From NCBI GenBank assembly GCA_003217035.1, contig QCHV01000014.1, positions 1-46,746 on the forward strand: a DNA stretch of 46,746 bases. The letters are read 5' to 3'. The position numbers were made by a program, and so were the translations under genes. A model generated the notes under the pieces. It was given only the letters and a program-made list of their open reading frames with translations, was not told the origin of the DNA and searched no databases. Numbering within the stretch: position 1 is the stretch's first letter; every line of letters starts with the position of its first letter. This DNA comes from Prochlorococcus sp. AG-402-G22 (GTDB taxonomy: Bacteria > Cyanobacteriota > Cyanobacteriia > PCC-6307 > Cyanobiaceae). This document shows, piece after piece, positions 1 to 17,493 of the stretch.

Positions 1-2
1 TT

Positions 3-53
3 GGTCGCATTGACAATGGCTTGGCTGCAGCTAAGTCTCTTCTGAAAGATTAG
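3..53 (+). CDS. 3' end of an upstream gene, possibly rpiA (partial)
   Basis: An open frame enters from the left edge and ends at a TAG at 51-53, encoding a C-terminal tail [16 protein letters not shown]. It overlaps the end of the convergent hisD gene by 23 nt. The tail resembles the 'LVG-x-I-x-x-G' ending that I recall from cyanobacterial ribose-5-phosphate isomerase A. That identification rests on 16 residues and is weak. The frame could also be chance. Confidence 0.35.
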   Translation, partial: GRIDNGLAAAKSLLKD

Positions 54-1353
54 TTAATCTAATTTCTATTGATTTTGCATGGCTAAAAAGACCTTCACTA
101 TTTGCAAGACTGATGATTGCTTGACTATTCTTTTCAAAACTATCTTTAGTGAATTCAATTATTGATGTGTTCTTCATAAAAGTCTCTACACCTAATGCAC
201 CACTAAATCTTGCAGTTCCAGAAGTTGGCAAAGTGTGATTTGGGCCAGCTAAATAGTCGCCTGTCGCCTCTGGGCTCCAAGGCCCAATAAATATTGCTCC
301 AGCATTATTTATTATTTTTTCTAATGAGTTAGGTTCCCTAACTAATAATTCAAGATGTTCTGGTGCAAATACGTCGCTTAACTTTGCACAGATTTTTAGA
401 TCTTTGCAAAGCACTTTTAATCCCCAATCTTTAATTGCTTTTAGACATATTTCTGCACGTGGATGATTATTTAATTGCTCCCAAATTGCACTGTCAATTT
501 CTTTTAGAAGTTTTGAATCAGTACTTAAAAGAATTGTGGCAGCTAAAGGATCGTGTTCAGCCTGAGCAAGTAAGTCAGCAGCTACTTTTTCTACGTCAGC
601 AGTTTCATCAGCAATGATTAGTACTTCGCTAGGCCCTGCAAGAGAATCAATCCCTACTTCTCCATAAACGAATTTTTTTGCCAAAGTTACATATAAATTT
701 CCAGGCCCAGTTATTACATCCACTTTAGGAATGGTTTTTGTTCCATAAGCCATTGCGCCAATGGCTTGTGCTCCTCCAATGCGAAATACTTTTTTTACAC
801 CTGCTAAGTAAGCAGCTGCTAAAACAGTTTGGTTAATTAATCCGTTTGGCCCTGCAGGAGAACACATCAGGATTTCTTCAACCCCAGCTACAAAGGCAGG
901 GATAGCATTCATCAAGACAGTGCTTGGATATGATGCTCTGCCGCCTGGGATGTAGATACCAGCTTTTTGAACCGGTTTCCATCGTCTCCCTAATCTTTCC
1001 CCACATGCTCCCTTAACAAGAAGATCTTTTGGTATTTGGTGCTTATGGAATTCTTCTATTCGTGTTTTTGCAATTGATAGAGCTTCTTGTAATGATTTGG
1101 GCGTTGATTCCCATGCATCAATTAATTCTTTCAGTGGAACTTCAATTGGGTCTGGTGTAAATCCATCAAATTGTTTGGTGTATTTTGCAAGAGCTTTGTC
1201 TCCATTGTCTTGAACTTGTTTAAGAATTTCTTCTACAGATTGCAGTGCTTTGTTTTGCTCACTTCCAGAAGTTCTGCTGGAAATCCTTTCCAGTGCAGCT
1301 ACAGCTGTCTGGAAATCACTTGCATAGCTTAATATTGGGCCTTTCTCAGCCAA
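31..1353 (-). CDS. hisD: histidinol dehydrogenase
   Basis: HisD catalyses the last two steps of histidine synthesis, a double NAD+-dependent oxidation of L-histidinol to L-histidine, in the cytosol with Zn2+. The 440-residue product has the normal family length and the diagnostic blocks: [26 protein letters not shown], the AQAEHDP segment that carries zinc and catalytic residues, FAPEHLEL, and the C-terminal [16 protein letters not shown]. The start is TTG, with no ATG nearby. The gene is divergent from rpsT (137 bp apart) and its 3' end overlaps the tail of the gene coming from the left edge. No other his gene is present, as expected for the scattered his genes of cyanobacteria. Confidence 0.97.
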   Translation of the reverse strand: MAEKGPILSYASDFQTAVAALERISSRTSGSEQNKALQSVEEILKQVQDNGDKALAKYTKQFDGFTPDPIEVPLKELIDAWESTPKSLQEALSIAKTRIEEFHKHQIPKDLLVKGACGERLGRRWKPVQKAGIYIPGGRASYPSTVLMNAIPAFVAGVEEILMCSPAGPNGLINQTVLAAAYLAGVKKVFRIGGAQAIGAMAYGTKTIPKVDVITGPGNLYVTLAKKFVYGEVGIDSLAGPSEVLIIADETADVEKVAADLLAQAEHDPLAATILLSTDSKLLKEIDSAIWEQLNNHPRAEICLKAIKDWGLKVLCKDLKICAKLSDVFAPEHLELLVREPNSLEKIINNAGAIFIGPWSPEATGDYLAGPNHTLPTSGTARFSGALGVETFMKNTSIIEFTKDSFEKNSQAIISLANSEGLFSHAKSIEIRLTNLSEET

Positions 1354-1490
1354 ACTTCTTCAGGTGAACTCTTTCCTAAAGTTAAAGCCTAGGGTCTTGA
1401 ATTGTCTTGTATTTCAATCAGATTTTTTTTAATCGGCTTGCTGGGGTAGTGTAGAAGGCCGAATTCTTACTATTCCTGAGCCTAATCTAA

Positions 1491-1793
<303 letters not shown>

Positions 1794-1848
1794 ATTATTT
1801 ACCTTTTGCTTGTAGATGCGACAAAATAAAAATACTCTTTTGATTTAA

Positions 1849-2634
1849 ATGGCTAGTTATTCTCTTTTAGATAGTCATTGCCACCTTATTTTCAAAAATT
1901 TTGAGAAGGATTTAGATGAAGTTGCTTCACGGTGGAGAAATAAAGGTGTAGAGACTTTGATTCATGCATGTGTTGAAGCCTCTGAAATTCCTGCTATCAG
2001 GGAATTGGCAGATCGTTTCCCGGAATTGAAGTATTCAGTAGGTGTTCATCCTTTAGATACAAAATCCTGGAATGAGGAAACTATTGAAATCTTGCGAGAA
2101 GCAGCCCAAAAAGATAAGAGAGTAGTTGCTATAGGTGAATTGGGCCTGGATCTTTTCAGGGATTCAAATCTTGAGGAACAATTGTCAGTGTTGAAACCTC
2201 AGTTGCAATTGGCTTTTGAGATGAACTTGCCAGTCATTATTCATTGCAGAGATGCTGCTGATCCAATGTTGGATTTGCTTGAAAACTTGAAAGAAAAAAG
2301 CATTTGTCCAAAAGGTGTTATGCATTGTTGGGCAGGCAATTCAGAAGAGATGGATAGATTCTTGGAATTAGGTTTTTACATAAGTTTTAGTGGCTTAGTA
2401 ACTTTTCCTAAAGCTGAAGCAACACATCAATGTGCGAGCAAAGTGCCAATCGATCGTTTTTTAATAGAAACTGACTGCCCATTTTTATCTCCGGTTCCTT
2501 GGAGAGGGAAACGTAATGAACCCTCTTATGTAGAAGAGGTGGCTAAAAAGGTTGCGGATATTCGTGGTGTTTCGTTCGAATCGGTTGCAATTCAAAGTAC
2601 TGCCAATGCTAAGAAATTGTTTAATTTGATCTAA
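1849..2634 (+). CDS. tatD: TatD-family metal-dependent hydrolase
   Basis: This is a TIM-barrel metallohydrolase of the TatD/YcfH/YabD group. Family members act as Mg2+-dependent 3'-5' exonucleases or deoxyribonucleases, but the physiological substrate here is unknown. All expected metal ligands are visible: the HxH of DSHCHL (His10, His12), Glu97 in GELGLD, His132 in HCRDA, His159 in MHCWAG and Asp209 in ETDCPFLSP. The length of 261 residues is normal. It follows rpsT and precedes the rpoB leader. The position next to rpoB is one I associate with picocyanobacteria. YcfH-like is an equally fair name. Confidence 0.93.
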   Translation: MASYSLLDSHCHLIFKNFEKDLDEVASRWRNKGVETLIHACVEASEIPAIRELADRFPELKYSVGVHPLDTKSWNEETIEILREAAQKDKRVVAIGELGLDLFRDSNLEEQLSVLKPQLQLAFEMNLPVIIHCRDAADPMLDLLENLKEKSICPKGVMHCWAGNSEEMDRFLELGFYISFSGLVTFPKAEATHQCASKVPIDRFLIETDCPFLSPVPWRGKRNEPSYVEEVAKKVADIRGVSFESVAIQSTANAKKLFNLI

Positions 2635-2785
2635 TACACATTTTTGCTGGATAAAACAATCATCAAAGTGTAGTATTGAGAATTGTCCTGGACTTGATGT
2701 GGTATTGCTGCATCTTCTTCTAGAGAAGCATGGCCTTTTTTGAGTTTTGTTGAATTTGCAATCTTGAACAGAGTTTATTGAGCCA

Positions 2786-2820
2786 TTGACTGCGGAACAA
2801 TCTCCTTAAAGTACTTAAGG
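2786..2820 (+). promoter_or_regulatory. rpoB leader: possible -35 element and CCTTAA/TTAAGG dyad
   Basis: The 283-bp stretch between tatD and the preferred rpoB start has no convincing ORF. It holds a TTGACT hexamer at 2786-2791 that could act as a -35 box, but I see no good -10 at the expected spacing. At 2804-2820 there is a dyad with 6-bp arms CCTTAA and TTAAGG around AGTAC. This is a plausible operator or small hairpin in the leader of the RNA polymerase operon. The function is inferred from position only. Confidence 0.3.
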
Positions 2821-2917
2821 CGATTTTACGGTTTCTTTGACCTTTGATAAACCTATTTCAAGGCCAATCTTTAAGTCCAGATTTGAGTTCACCCTTATTA
2901 ACCGCAGGTTTTCTCGC

Positions 2918-5900
2918 ATGAGCAAAAGCGCGATTCAGGTCGCTAAGACCGCTACATACCTGCCTGACTTGGTGGAGGTGCAGCGAGCAAGCTTTAAGTG
3001 GTTTTTGGAAAAAGGTTTAATAGAGGAGTTGGAAAACTTCTCGCCAATAACTGATTACACAGGTAAGTTAGAGCTTCATTTTATTGGGAGTGAATATCGT
3101 CTAAAGCGCCCTCGTCATGATGTTGAAGAAGCAAAAAAAAGAGATGCAACCTTTGCTTCTCAAATGTATGTTACTTGTCGTCTAATTAATAAGGAAACAG
3201 GAGAAATTAAAGAGCAGGAAGTTTTTATAGGTGAATTACCCCTTATGACAGAAAGAGGAACCTTTATCATTAATGGTGCCGAAAGAGTAATTGTTAATCA
3301 GATTGTCAGAAGCCCAGGAGTATATTTTAAAGATGAGCAAGATAAGAATGGTCGTAGAACTTATAATGCTAGCGTAATTCCTAATAGAGGGGCATGGCTA
3401 AAGTTCGAGACTGATAAGAATGATCTTTTACATGTAAGAGTAGATAAAACAAGAAAAATTAATGCTCATGTTCTAATGAGGGCAATGGGTCTTTCAGATA
3501 ATGATGTTATAGATAAATTACGACATCCTGAATACTATAAGAAATCTATAGAGGCTGCAGATGATGAAGGGATTAGCTCCGAAGATCAAGCATTACTTGA
3601 ACTTTATAAAAAATTACGACCTGGTGAACCACCATCTGTAAGTGGTGGTCAACAACTTCTCCAAAGTAGATTCTTTGACCCAAAGAGATATGACTTAGGT
3701 AGAGTTGGTCGATATAAAATTAATAAGAAACTACGTTTAACTATTCCTAATTCTTTAAGAACACTTACTCATGAAGATGTTCTGTCAACTATTGATTATT
3801 TAATTAACCTTGAGCTTGATGTTGGGGGAGCAACTTTAGATGATATTGATCATCTTGGTAATAGAAGAGTTCGTTCTGTAGGTGAGTTATTACAGAATCA
3901 AGTGAGAGTTGGATTGAACCGTCTTGAAAGAATAATTAAGGAGCGAATGACTGTTGGAGAAACGGATTCATTGACTCCTGCACAATTAGTTAACCCTAAG
4001 CCCTTAGTTGCTGCTGTTAAAGAGTTTTTTGGATCAAGCCAATTAAGTCAATTTATGGATCAAACAAATCCTTTGGCTGAGTTGACTCATAAAAGACGTA
4101 TTTCCGCTTTGGGGCCAGGAGGCTTGACTAGAGAAAGAGCAGGCTTTGCAGTTAGAGATATTCACCCTTCTCATTATGGTCGACTTTGCCCTATTGAGAC
4201 TCCTGAAGGCCCTAATGCAGGTTTGATTAATTCTTTGGCAACTCATGCAAGAGTTAATGATTATGGGTTTATAGAAACTCCTTTTTGGAAGGTAGAAAAA
4301 GGAAAAGTTCTTAAAGAAGGTAAACCTATTTACCTTTCGGCAGATTTAGAAGATGAATGCAGAGTTGCTCCCGGAGATGTTGCAACTGATAAGCAAGGTC
4401 TGATTATTGCTGATTTGATTCCAGTGAGATACCGCCAGGATTTCGAAAAGGTTCCTCCAGAACAAGTTGATTATGTTCAGCTCTCTCCAGTTCAAGTCAT
4501 ATCTGTAGCGACATCCTTGATTCCATTCTTAGAACATGATGATGCAAATAGAGCCTTGATGGGTTCAAATATGCAACGTCAGGCAGTGCCTCTTTTACGC
4601 CCAGAGCGTCCTTTGGTGGGAACTGGTTTAGAGACTCAAGTTGCTCGTGATTCGGGAATGGTTCCAATATCCCAGGTAAATGGCACAGTCTCATACGTTG
4701 ATGCGAATTCAATAGTTGTTACCGATGAAAAAGGCGAAGAACATATACATATTCTCCAGAAATATCAGCGTTCTAACCAGGATACTTGCTTAAATCAACG
4801 ACCAATTGTTAATCATGGAGATCAAGTAATTGTTGGACAAGTACTTGCTGATGGCTCTGCATGTGAAGGAGGGGAAATAGCTTTAGGCCAAAATGTTTTA
4901 ATAGCTTATATGCCTTGGGAAGGATATAATTATGAAGATGCAATTTTGGTAAGTGAGAGATTAGTAAAAGATGATTTGTATACTTCTGTTCATATTGAAA
5001 AATATGAAATTGAAGCTAGACAAACAAAGCTGGGACCTGAAGAAATAACTAGAGAAATTCCTAACATTGCTGAAGAAAGTTTAGGAAATCTTGATGAAAT
5101 GGGCATTATAAGAATTGGAGCTTTTGTTGAAAGTGGAGATATTTTAGTGGGTAAAGTAACTCCAAAAGGAGAATCTGACCAGCCTCCTGAGGAGAAACTT
5201 TTACGTGCTATTTTCGGAGAGAAGGCAAGAGATGTAAGGGACAATTCATTAAGAGTTCCTAGTACAGAAAGGGGTCGAGTTGTGGACGTAAGAATTTATA
5301 CTCGTGAACAGGGAGATGAACTTCCACCTGGCGCAAATATGGTGGTTCGTGTTTATGTTGCCCAACGAAGGAAGATACAGGTAGGAGATAAAATGGCAGG
5401 AAGGCATGGAAATAAAGGAATAATTAGTAGAATCTTGCCTAGAGAAGATATGCCATATCTGCCAGATGGAACACCAGTTGATATTGTGCTGAATCCACTG
5501 GGTGTTCCCAGCAGAATGAATGTTGGACAGGTGTTTGAATTGTTAATGGGTTGGGCGGCTTCTAATTTGGATTGCAGAGTAAAAGTTGTACCTTTTGATG
5601 AAATGTATGGCTCAGAAAAGTCTTACCAAACAGTTACTGCATACCTGAAAGAAGCTGCAAGTTTGCCTGGAAAGGATTGGGTTTATAACCCTGATGATCC
5701 TGGTAAATTACTTTTACGAGATGGAAGAACAGGCGAACCTTTTGATCAGCCAGTAGCAGTTGGGTACTCTCATTTCCTAAAATTAGTTCACTTAGTAGAC
5801 GACAAGATTCATGCTCGATCTACAGGCCCTTATTCTTTAGTTACTCAGCAACCTCTTGGAGGTAAGGCTCAGCAAGGAGGACAGCGACTAGGGGAGATGG

Positions 5901-6208
5901 AAGTTTGGGCCTTGGAAGCATATGGAGCGGCTTACACCTTGCAAGAGTTGTTGACTGTTAAATCAGATGATATGCAAGGTAGAAATGAAGCTCTAAACGC
6001 AATAGTCAAAGGCAAGCCAATTCCTCGTCCAGGAACTCCTGAATCGTTTAAGGTTTTAATGCGTGAGCTTCAATCTTTAGGACTTGATATAGGTGTCTAT
6101 ACAGATGAGGGGAAAGAGGTCGATTTAATGCAAGATGTAAATCCTCGTAGAAGCACTCCAAGCCGGCCAACTTATGAATCTCTAGGTTCCGATTATCAAG
6201 AGGATTAA
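2918..6208 (+). CDS. rpoB: DNA-directed RNA polymerase subunit beta
   Basis: This is the beta subunit of core RNA polymerase. The preferred ATG at 2918 gives 1096 residues beginning [20 protein letters not shown], the usual start and length for picocyanobacterial RpoB. The frame is open to a TTG at 2837, which would add 27 residues. Conserved blocks include [22 protein letters not shown], the rifampicin region [18 protein letters not shown] with [44 protein letters not shown] and the C-terminal [23 protein letters not shown] segments. It is the first gene of the operon, followed by rpoC1 after 52 bp. Confidence 0.98.
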   Translation: MSKSAIQVAKTATYLPDLVEVQRASFKWFLEKGLIEELENFSPITDYTGKLELHFIGSEYRLKRPRHDVEEAKKRDATFASQMYVTCRLINKETGEIKEQEVFIGELPLMTERGTFIINGAERVIVNQIVRSPGVYFKDEQDKNGRRTYNASVIPNRGAWLKFETDKNDLLHVRVDKTRKINAHVLMRAMGLSDNDVIDKLRHPEYYKKSIEAADDEGISSEDQALLELYKKLRPGEPPSVSGGQQLLQSRFFDPKRYDLGRVGRYKINKKLRLTIPNSLRTLTHEDVLSTIDYLINLELDVGGATLDDIDHLGNRRVRSVGELLQNQVRVGLNRLERIIKERMTVGETDSLTPAQLVNPKPLVAAVKEFFGSSQLSQFMDQTNPLAELTHKRRISALGPGGLTRERAGFAVRDIHPSHYGRLCPIETPEGPNAGLINSLATHARVNDYGFIETPFWKVEKGKVLKEGKPIYLSADLEDECRVAPGDVATDKQGLIIADLIPVRYRQDFEKVPPEQVDYVQLSPVQVISVATSLIPFLEHDDANRALMGSNMQRQAVPLLRPERPLVGTGLETQVARDSGMVPISQVNGTVSYVDANSIVVTDEKGEEHIHILQKYQRSNQDTCLNQRPIVNHGDQVIVGQVLADGSACEGGEIALGQNVLIAYMPWEGYNYEDAILVSERLVKDDLYTSVHIEKYEIEARQTKLGPEEITREIPNIAEESLGNLDEMGIIRIGAFVESGDILVGKVTPKGESDQPPEEKLLRAIFGEKARDVRDNSLRVPSTERGRVVDVRIYTREQGDELPPGANMVVRVYVAQRRKIQVGDKMAGRHGNKGIISRILPREDMPYLPDGTPVDIVLNPLGVPSRMNVGQVFELLMGWAASNLDCRVKVVPFDEMYGSEKSYQTVTAYLKEAASLPGKDWVYNPDDPGKLLLRDGRTGEPFDQPVAVGYSHFLKLVHLVDDKIHARSTGPYSLVTQQPLGGKAQQGGQRLGEMEVWALEAYGAAYTLQELLTVKSDDMQGRNEALNAIVKGKPIPRPGTPESFKVLMRELQSLGLDIGVYTDEGKEVDLMQDVNPRRSTPSRPTYESLGSDYQED

Positions 6209-6254
6209 CACCACTTAGAACATTTGCTTTTTATTCCTAATTAACACTTTCTAG

Positions 6255-8165
<1,911 letters not shown>

Positions 8166-8205
8166 CCTTTCGATTAATCACTCTTCTTTAACCCATTTAA
8201 ACTAG

Positions 8206-12312
<4,107 letters not shown>

Positions 12313-12330
12313 CCTTGGCTGTTTAATTAG

Positions 12331-13574
<1,244 letters not shown>

Positions 13575-13619
13575 TTATTTTGTTTAAGGCTCTTCTTTTG
13601 AACAAACTTTAAGGAATTT

Positions 13620-15383
13620 ATGGAATTAATTGATTGGCTTATATTGCTTAGCTATTTGCTAATCACTGCAATCCTTGGGATCGGTTTGTCTAGTAGAAAT
13701 CGTTCAGATAGTGATTATTTTGTCGCGGGACGTCGGTTAACTGGATGGTTGGCAGGTGCCTCAATGGCAGCAACTACTTTTTCAATAGATACCCCTTTGT
13801 ATGTAGCAGGTGTGGTTGGGACTCGGGGCATTTCTGGGAATTGGGAATGGTGGAGTTTTGGTCTAGCTCATGTTGCTATGACGGTCGTGTTTGCACCTAT
13901 GTGGCGAAGAAGTGGTGTTATAACTGATGCTGCTTTTACTGAATTACGTTATGGAGGCATTTCTGCAGCCTGGTTGCGAGCTATTAAGGCTTTTTTACTA
14001 GCTGTTCCTATTAATTGTATAGGAATTGGGTATGCTTTTTTGGCTATGAGGAAAGTAGCAGAAGCGTTGGATATTGTTCACGGGCAATTAATATTTGGCC
14101 CAATTAGCGATACTTTATTACTGCTTTTACTTGTAGCAAGTTTATTGCTTGTTTATACGGTGGCAGGAGGATTGTGGGCCGTTGTAGTTAATGATTTGAT
14201 TCAACTGGTTTTAGCCCTTATAGGTGCAGTTGCGGTTTCTTGGGCTGTGCTGCATGCAACTGGTGGCATGGACAAGATGTTGTCTCAACTACAAGCATTA
14301 GATAGACCTGAATTGCTGTCGATTTTCCCGTGGCAATGGACAGAAAATGGTTTTCAATGGATTGGAAGCGCAGGTGTGAGTGTTGCAACTTTCACTGCGT
14401 TTATCTCATTGCAATGGTGGAGCTTTAGAAGGAGTGATGGTGGAGGGGAATTTGTTCAAAGATTGCTTTCAACTAAAGATGAGAAGCAGGCAAGCTTGGC
14501 TGGTTGGGTTTTTCTCGTTGTGAATTATTTAATTAGAAATTGGCTCTGGATAATCGTTGGACTTGGCGCACTTGTTTTGTTACCTTCCCAGCAAGATTGG
14601 GAAATGAGTTACCCAACCCTTGCTGTTAAATACCTTCCGCCAGCAATCTTAGGGTTGGTTGTTGTTTCTTTAGTGGCAGCTTTTATGAGTACTGTTAGTA
14701 CCTCTATTAATTGGGGTGCTAGTTATTTGACTCATGATCTTTATCAGAGGTTTTTTAGGCCAGCAGCCAGTCAAAAAGAATTGCTTTTTATAGGCCAAAT
14801 AACAAGTGTAATTCTACTGTTACTAGGCATAGTCACGGCCTTAATTAGCGATAGTATCGGAGCTATTTTTCGTTTGGTTATAGCTATTGGTACTGGCCCA
14901 GGTGTAGTTCTTGTTTTGAGGTGGTTTTGGTGGCGAATAAATGCTGCATCAGAATTAGCGGCAATGATTTCTGGCTTCTTTGTAGGACTAACTACTTCTG
15001 TAGTACCTGTTTTACGAATCGACGATTATGGGATCAAGTTATTGGTTACTACAATTTTCACTGCAATTGTCTGGCTTACAACCATGTTTGTAACTCCACC
15101 TGAATCTGATGAGGTTTTAGAAAAATTTGTATTACGAGTTAAGCCTCCAGGACCTGGTTGGAAAGTCTTCAGGGAAAGACTGGATATTGCTCCGATGCAT
15201 TCCTTACAAGAATTGTTATCTCGTTTCGCTCTTGGTATTGGTGTCCTTTATGGTGGTTTGTTCGCAAGCGGTGCTTTTTTGCTACATCAACAAGCAGGAG
15301 CATGGATAGGATTAATTATTTGCGTAATTTGCTTTATGAAAATGAATAAAAACCTATTCCGAACAAGTTTTGTAGAACTTTGA
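13620..15383 (+). CDS. Na+/solute symporter family (SSF) transporter
   Basis: This is a 587-residue polytopic inner-membrane protein with about 13-14 hydrophobic segments. It belongs to the sodium:solute symporter family, supported by the opening LIDWLILLSYLLITAILGIGLSSR, the SDYFVAGRRLTGWLAGASMAAT segment typical of SSF helix 1-2, and AFMSTVSTSINWGASYLTHDLYQRF, which corresponds to the family's conserved helix-8 sodium-site region. The substrate (sugar, proline, urea, carboxylate) cannot be told from sequence. It follows rlmN by 45 bp on the same strand. Its final codons lie just before a small ORF at 15435. Confidence 0.9.
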   Translation: MELIDWLILLSYLLITAILGIGLSSRNRSDSDYFVAGRRLTGWLAGASMAATTFSIDTPLYVAGVVGTRGISGNWEWWSFGLAHVAMTVVFAPMWRRSGVITDAAFTELRYGGISAAWLRAIKAFLLAVPINCIGIGYAFLAMRKVAEALDIVHGQLIFGPISDTLLLLLLVASLLLVYTVAGGLWAVVVNDLIQLVLALIGAVAVSWAVLHATGGMDKMLSQLQALDRPELLSIFPWQWTENGFQWIGSAGVSVATFTAFISLQWWSFRRSDGGGEFVQRLLSTKDEKQASLAGWVFLVVNYLIRNWLWIIVGLGALVLLPSQQDWEMSYPTLAVKYLPPAILGLVVVSLVAAFMSTVSTSINWGASYLTHDLYQRFFRPAASQKELLFIGQITSVILLLLGIVTALISDSIGAIFRLVIAIGTGPGVVLVLRWFWWRINAASELAAMISGFFVGLTTSVVPVLRIDDYGIKLLVTTIFTAIVWLTTMFVTPPESDEVLEKFVLRVKPPGPGWKVFRERLDIAPMHSLQELLSRFALGIGVLYGGLFASGAFLLHQQAGAWIGLIICVICFMKMNKNLFRTSFVEL

Positions 15384-15434
15384 GTTTCGATATTCCTAAT
15401 ATTGAAGCAAAATGGCTAAAAATACCTTTGGATT

Positions 15435-15560
15435 TTGAGCTTTCTCCGTTCAACTATTTTGCCAATACTTATAGTCACTCTTTTTGGAGTTGCTTTGTTG
15501 GCAGTCACTGCTCGCATTTGGCTGCCAGGGGACATGCTTGCTCCTGCACCAATTGGTTGA
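15435..15560 (+). CDS. 41-residue single-helix membrane peptide (hypothetical)
   Basis: A TTG start at 15435 opens a 41-residue frame, MSFLRSTILPILIVTLFGVA and onward, ending WLPGDMLAPAPIG and TGA at 15558-15560. The frame has a stop at 15417-15419 and no ATG. It encodes one hydrophobic helix (about residues 8-25) and then a Pro-rich tail. The composition is protein-like and I believe similar short proteins occur next to the HEAT-repeat gene in other picocyanobacteria, but I cannot confirm that here. It sits between the symporter and the HEAT protein on the same strand. No function is known. A competing frame at 15380-15565 looks less protein-like. Confidence 0.55.
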   Translation: MSFLRSTILPILIVTLFGVALLAVTARIWLPGDMLAPAPIG

Positions 15561-15590
15561 GTTAGCTACTAGAGTTTTTAGAATGTGTTC

Positions 15591-16400
15591 ATGAACGAAG
15601 ACAATTTGAATACTACTGATGATGGTCTAACGAAATTGACCATTGACCCTGAAGTTCTTGCCCAGGAATTGGCGGCAGAACTACAGGGCGACCCTTTGGA
15701 TGAAATTGATTTGGAGACACTCGATCCAGATCAAGCAAAAATTGCTAGTGACTGTGACTCTGGTTTGAAATGGTTACAGCAGGGACATGAGGAGCGATTA
15801 CAAGGCTTACGAGTGTTTTGTGAGCATAGAGATGCTAGAGCCCTTCCTTTACTAGTCCCTTTACTGACTGAACCTTGCCCAGTGGAGAGGATGAGTGCTG
15901 TTTATGCTTTAGGAAGGAACCCTTCGCCCAAAGCAATTAATCTTTTATTACAGCTTTTGGAGCAAGATGGAAATGCTTACGTAAGGAAAGCTGCAGCTTG
16001 GAGTTTGGGTAATTATTCGAATGCCCCTGTAATGAAACCCCTCATTAAGGCTTTGCAAAATGATATAGCTGCGGTTCGATTATGGGCTGCTAGCTCATTA
16101 GCAGAAGTTGGCTTAACTTCAACTTCAAATGCAGATTCTGTCGCGTCTCAATTGTTAATTAGTTTGGGAATTGACCATGAGCCAGTTGTTAGAAGCAATT
16201 GCATTTGGTCCCTTGGGCGTTTATTTGACAGGGTTTCAACAGATCTGAGAGATGAGGTTGGCGAGGTACTTATTTCAGTTGCATTTAATGATGTGGAACC
16301 ATCCGTTCGAGATGAAGCTCGTATTGCCTTGGATCAGATAGATAGTCCTTGGGTTAAAAGTCGGATGAAAAGTCTTTTGGAAGAAGGAAATTTGATGTAA
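15591..16400 (+). CDS. HEAT-repeat protein (PBS lyase HEAT-like repeats)
   Basis: This is a 269-residue alpha-helical repeat protein with an acidic N-terminus. From about residue 85 there are several ~30-residue HEAT/PBS-lyase-like repeats, visible as RMSAVYALGRNPSPKAINLL, YVRKAAAWSLGNYSNAPVMK, AVRLWAASSLAEVG, VVRSNCIWSLGRLF and SVRDEARIALDQI. Such proteins are scaffolds for protein contacts. Relatives include phycobilin lyases (CpcE/F type) and the IscA-binding protein IaiH. I cannot tell which from sequence. The Fe-S-linked genes downstream make an IaiH-like role attractive, but that is inference. ATG 15591 is preferred; GTG 15585 is equally in frame. Confidence 0.85.
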   Translation: MNEDNLNTTDDGLTKLTIDPEVLAQELAAELQGDPLDEIDLETLDPDQAKIASDCDSGLKWLQQGHEERLQGLRVFCEHRDARALPLLVPLLTEPCPVERMSAVYALGRNPSPKAINLLLQLLEQDGNAYVRKAAAWSLGNYSNAPVMKPLIKALQNDIAAVRLWAASSLAEVGLTSTSNADSVASQLLISLGIDHEPVVRSNCIWSLGRLFDRVSTDLRDEVGEVLISVAFNDVEPSVRDEARIALDQIDSPWVKSRMKSLLEEGNLM

Positions 16401-16488
16401 TTAGTGATTCTTAATATTTAGATGTTACAAATGAACCCACCACTTGCCCACATTTTCTATAACATTTAGTACCTTCATTTTCGAATGA

Positions 16489-16692
16489 ATGCCTCAGCGT
16501 ATATTGCGATTTCGTATCCGACAGGATGGTGTCGTTGAAGAATCAGTTGAGGGGGTTGTTGGTCAGTCCTGCAATCAGCTTACAGAAAGGCTTGAGGCTG
16601 CCCTAGGTAGTGTTGAGCATCGTGAGCTGAAGGCAGAGGCATATCTTCAAGACGAAGTTCAATCTGAATCAATTCCAATAGAGATCATCTGA
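16489..16692 (+). CDS. DUF2997 family protein, 67 aa
   Basis: This is a short protein, MPQRILRFRIRQDGVVEESV and onward, matching the DUF2997 pattern of a beta-rich N-terminus followed by a helix with a Cys ('GQSCNQLTERLEAALG') and an acidic C-terminus. No enzymatic function is known. It is the first gene of a tight block: its TGA overlaps the ATG of ycf35 by one base (TGATG), and the ferredoxin gene follows. In cyanobacteria DUF2997, Ycf35 (DUF1257) and a ferredoxin often travel together, which suggests a shared redox process. An 88-bp spacer separates it from the HEAT gene. Confidence 0.85.
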   Translation: MPQRILRFRIRQDGVVEESVEGVVGQSCNQLTERLEAALGSVEHRELKAEAYLQDEVQSESIPIEII

Positions 16693-17084
16693 TGTCCCAT
16701 TTCAGTACAGTCAAAACTCAATTAAAGAAAAAGGAGCCTCTTGTTCAAGCTCTTCACAATTTGGGGTATGTACCTCAAGAAGGAGAGCAAATAGTAAGAG
16801 GCTATAGAGGACAAACTGTTAAAGCTGAAATGGCCGTTCAAATGCCAGAGGGCGGGGATATAGGTTTTAGATGGAATGAAAACTCTAAGGCTTATGAATT
16901 AGTGACTGATTTAGATCTTTGGAAACAGTCCATTCCAGTGGATCGTTTTTTATCTAAATTGACACAGCAATATGCTTTAACTACGGTTCTTTCTGCAACT
17001 GCTGAGGAGGGTTTTGAAGTTTCTGAAAAGAAAAATAATATTGATGGTTCTATCGAATTAGTTGTAACTCGGTGGGATTCTTGA
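16692..17084 (+). CDS. ycf35: Ycf35-like protein (DUF1257)
   Basis: A 130-residue soluble protein of the Ycf35/DUF1257 family, conserved in cyanobacteria and red-algal plastids and of unknown function. It begins MSHFSTVKTQLKKKEPLVQA, a typical opening for the family, followed by LGYVPQEGEQIVRGYRGQTV and a conserved GDIGFRWNENSKAYELVTDLD core. Translation is probably coupled to the DUF2997 gene (1-nt overlap). It is followed after 8 nt by a [4Fe-4S] ferredoxin gene with a TTG start. No catalytic residues or cofactor ligands are evident. Confidence 0.9.
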   Translation: MSHFSTVKTQLKKKEPLVQALHNLGYVPQEGEQIVRGYRGQTVKAEMAVQMPEGGDIGFRWNENSKAYELVTDLDLWKQSIPVDRFLSKLTQQYALTTVLSATAEEGFEVSEKKNNIDGSIELVVTRWDS

Positions 17085-17092
17085 CTTGAGCA

Positions 17093-17482
17093 TTGAATAA
17101 TAAATCTTCGATAGCTTTTCAAGCAAAGGTTTTTGAAGATGCTTCTATTAGTGGAAAGGAGCCTCTTCTCGGAGGAAAGCTTCGTTCAAAAGCTGTTTGG
17201 GTAGATGAATCAACATGTATAGGTTGTACCTATTGCAATTCAGTTGCTTCTAATACCTTTTCTATGGAAAGTGATATGGGAAGAGCCAGAGTTTTTAGAC
17301 AAGATGGAGATTCAACTGAAGTGATTCAGGAGGCCGTAGATACATGTCCAGTTAATTGTATTCATTGGGTGAAATTTGAAGAATTAGATGATTTACGTAA
17401 ACAATTAGAAGCAAATGGAGTTCATCCTTTAGGTATGCTCCCAAAAGTACCAAGACGAATTAAACCTTCAGAAAACAAATAA
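17093..17482 (+). CDS. [4Fe-4S] ferredoxin
   Basis: A 129-residue protein with one ferredoxin fold. The ligands are Cys42, Cys45 and Cys48 (CIGCTYC) and Cys85 (CPVNC), a single-[4Fe-4S] pattern; an extra Cys89 is present. A ~35-residue N-terminal extension and a ~40-residue C-terminal tail flank the domain. The start is TTG at 17093, because an in-frame stop lies just upstream. It should transfer single electrons in the cytosol to an unknown partner. It is the third gene of the DUF2997-ycf35-ferredoxin block and lies 11 nt ahead of an aldo/keto reductase gene. I recall that the ferredoxin next to ycf35 in Synechocystis is called Fed7, but orthology is not tested here. Confidence 0.93.
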   Translation: MNNKSSIAFQAKVFEDASISGKEPLLGGKLRSKAVWVDESTCIGCTYCNSVASNTFSMESDMGRARVFRQDGDSTEVIQEAVDTCPVNCIHWVKFEELDDLRKQLEANGVHPLGMLPKVPRRIKPSENK

Positions 17483-17493
17483 ATTTCAAATTA

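Noticed and set aside
2837-2917. 27-residue N-terminal extension of RpoB from TTG 2837
   Set aside because: The ATG at 2918 gives the family-typical N-terminus and length; the extension has no resemblance to known RpoB.
15380-15565. 61-residue frame after the symporter
   Set aside because: It is overlapped by the 15435-15560 frame, which has a clear hydrophobic helix. The 61-residue translation is rich in Ser, Cys and His and lacks protein-like order.
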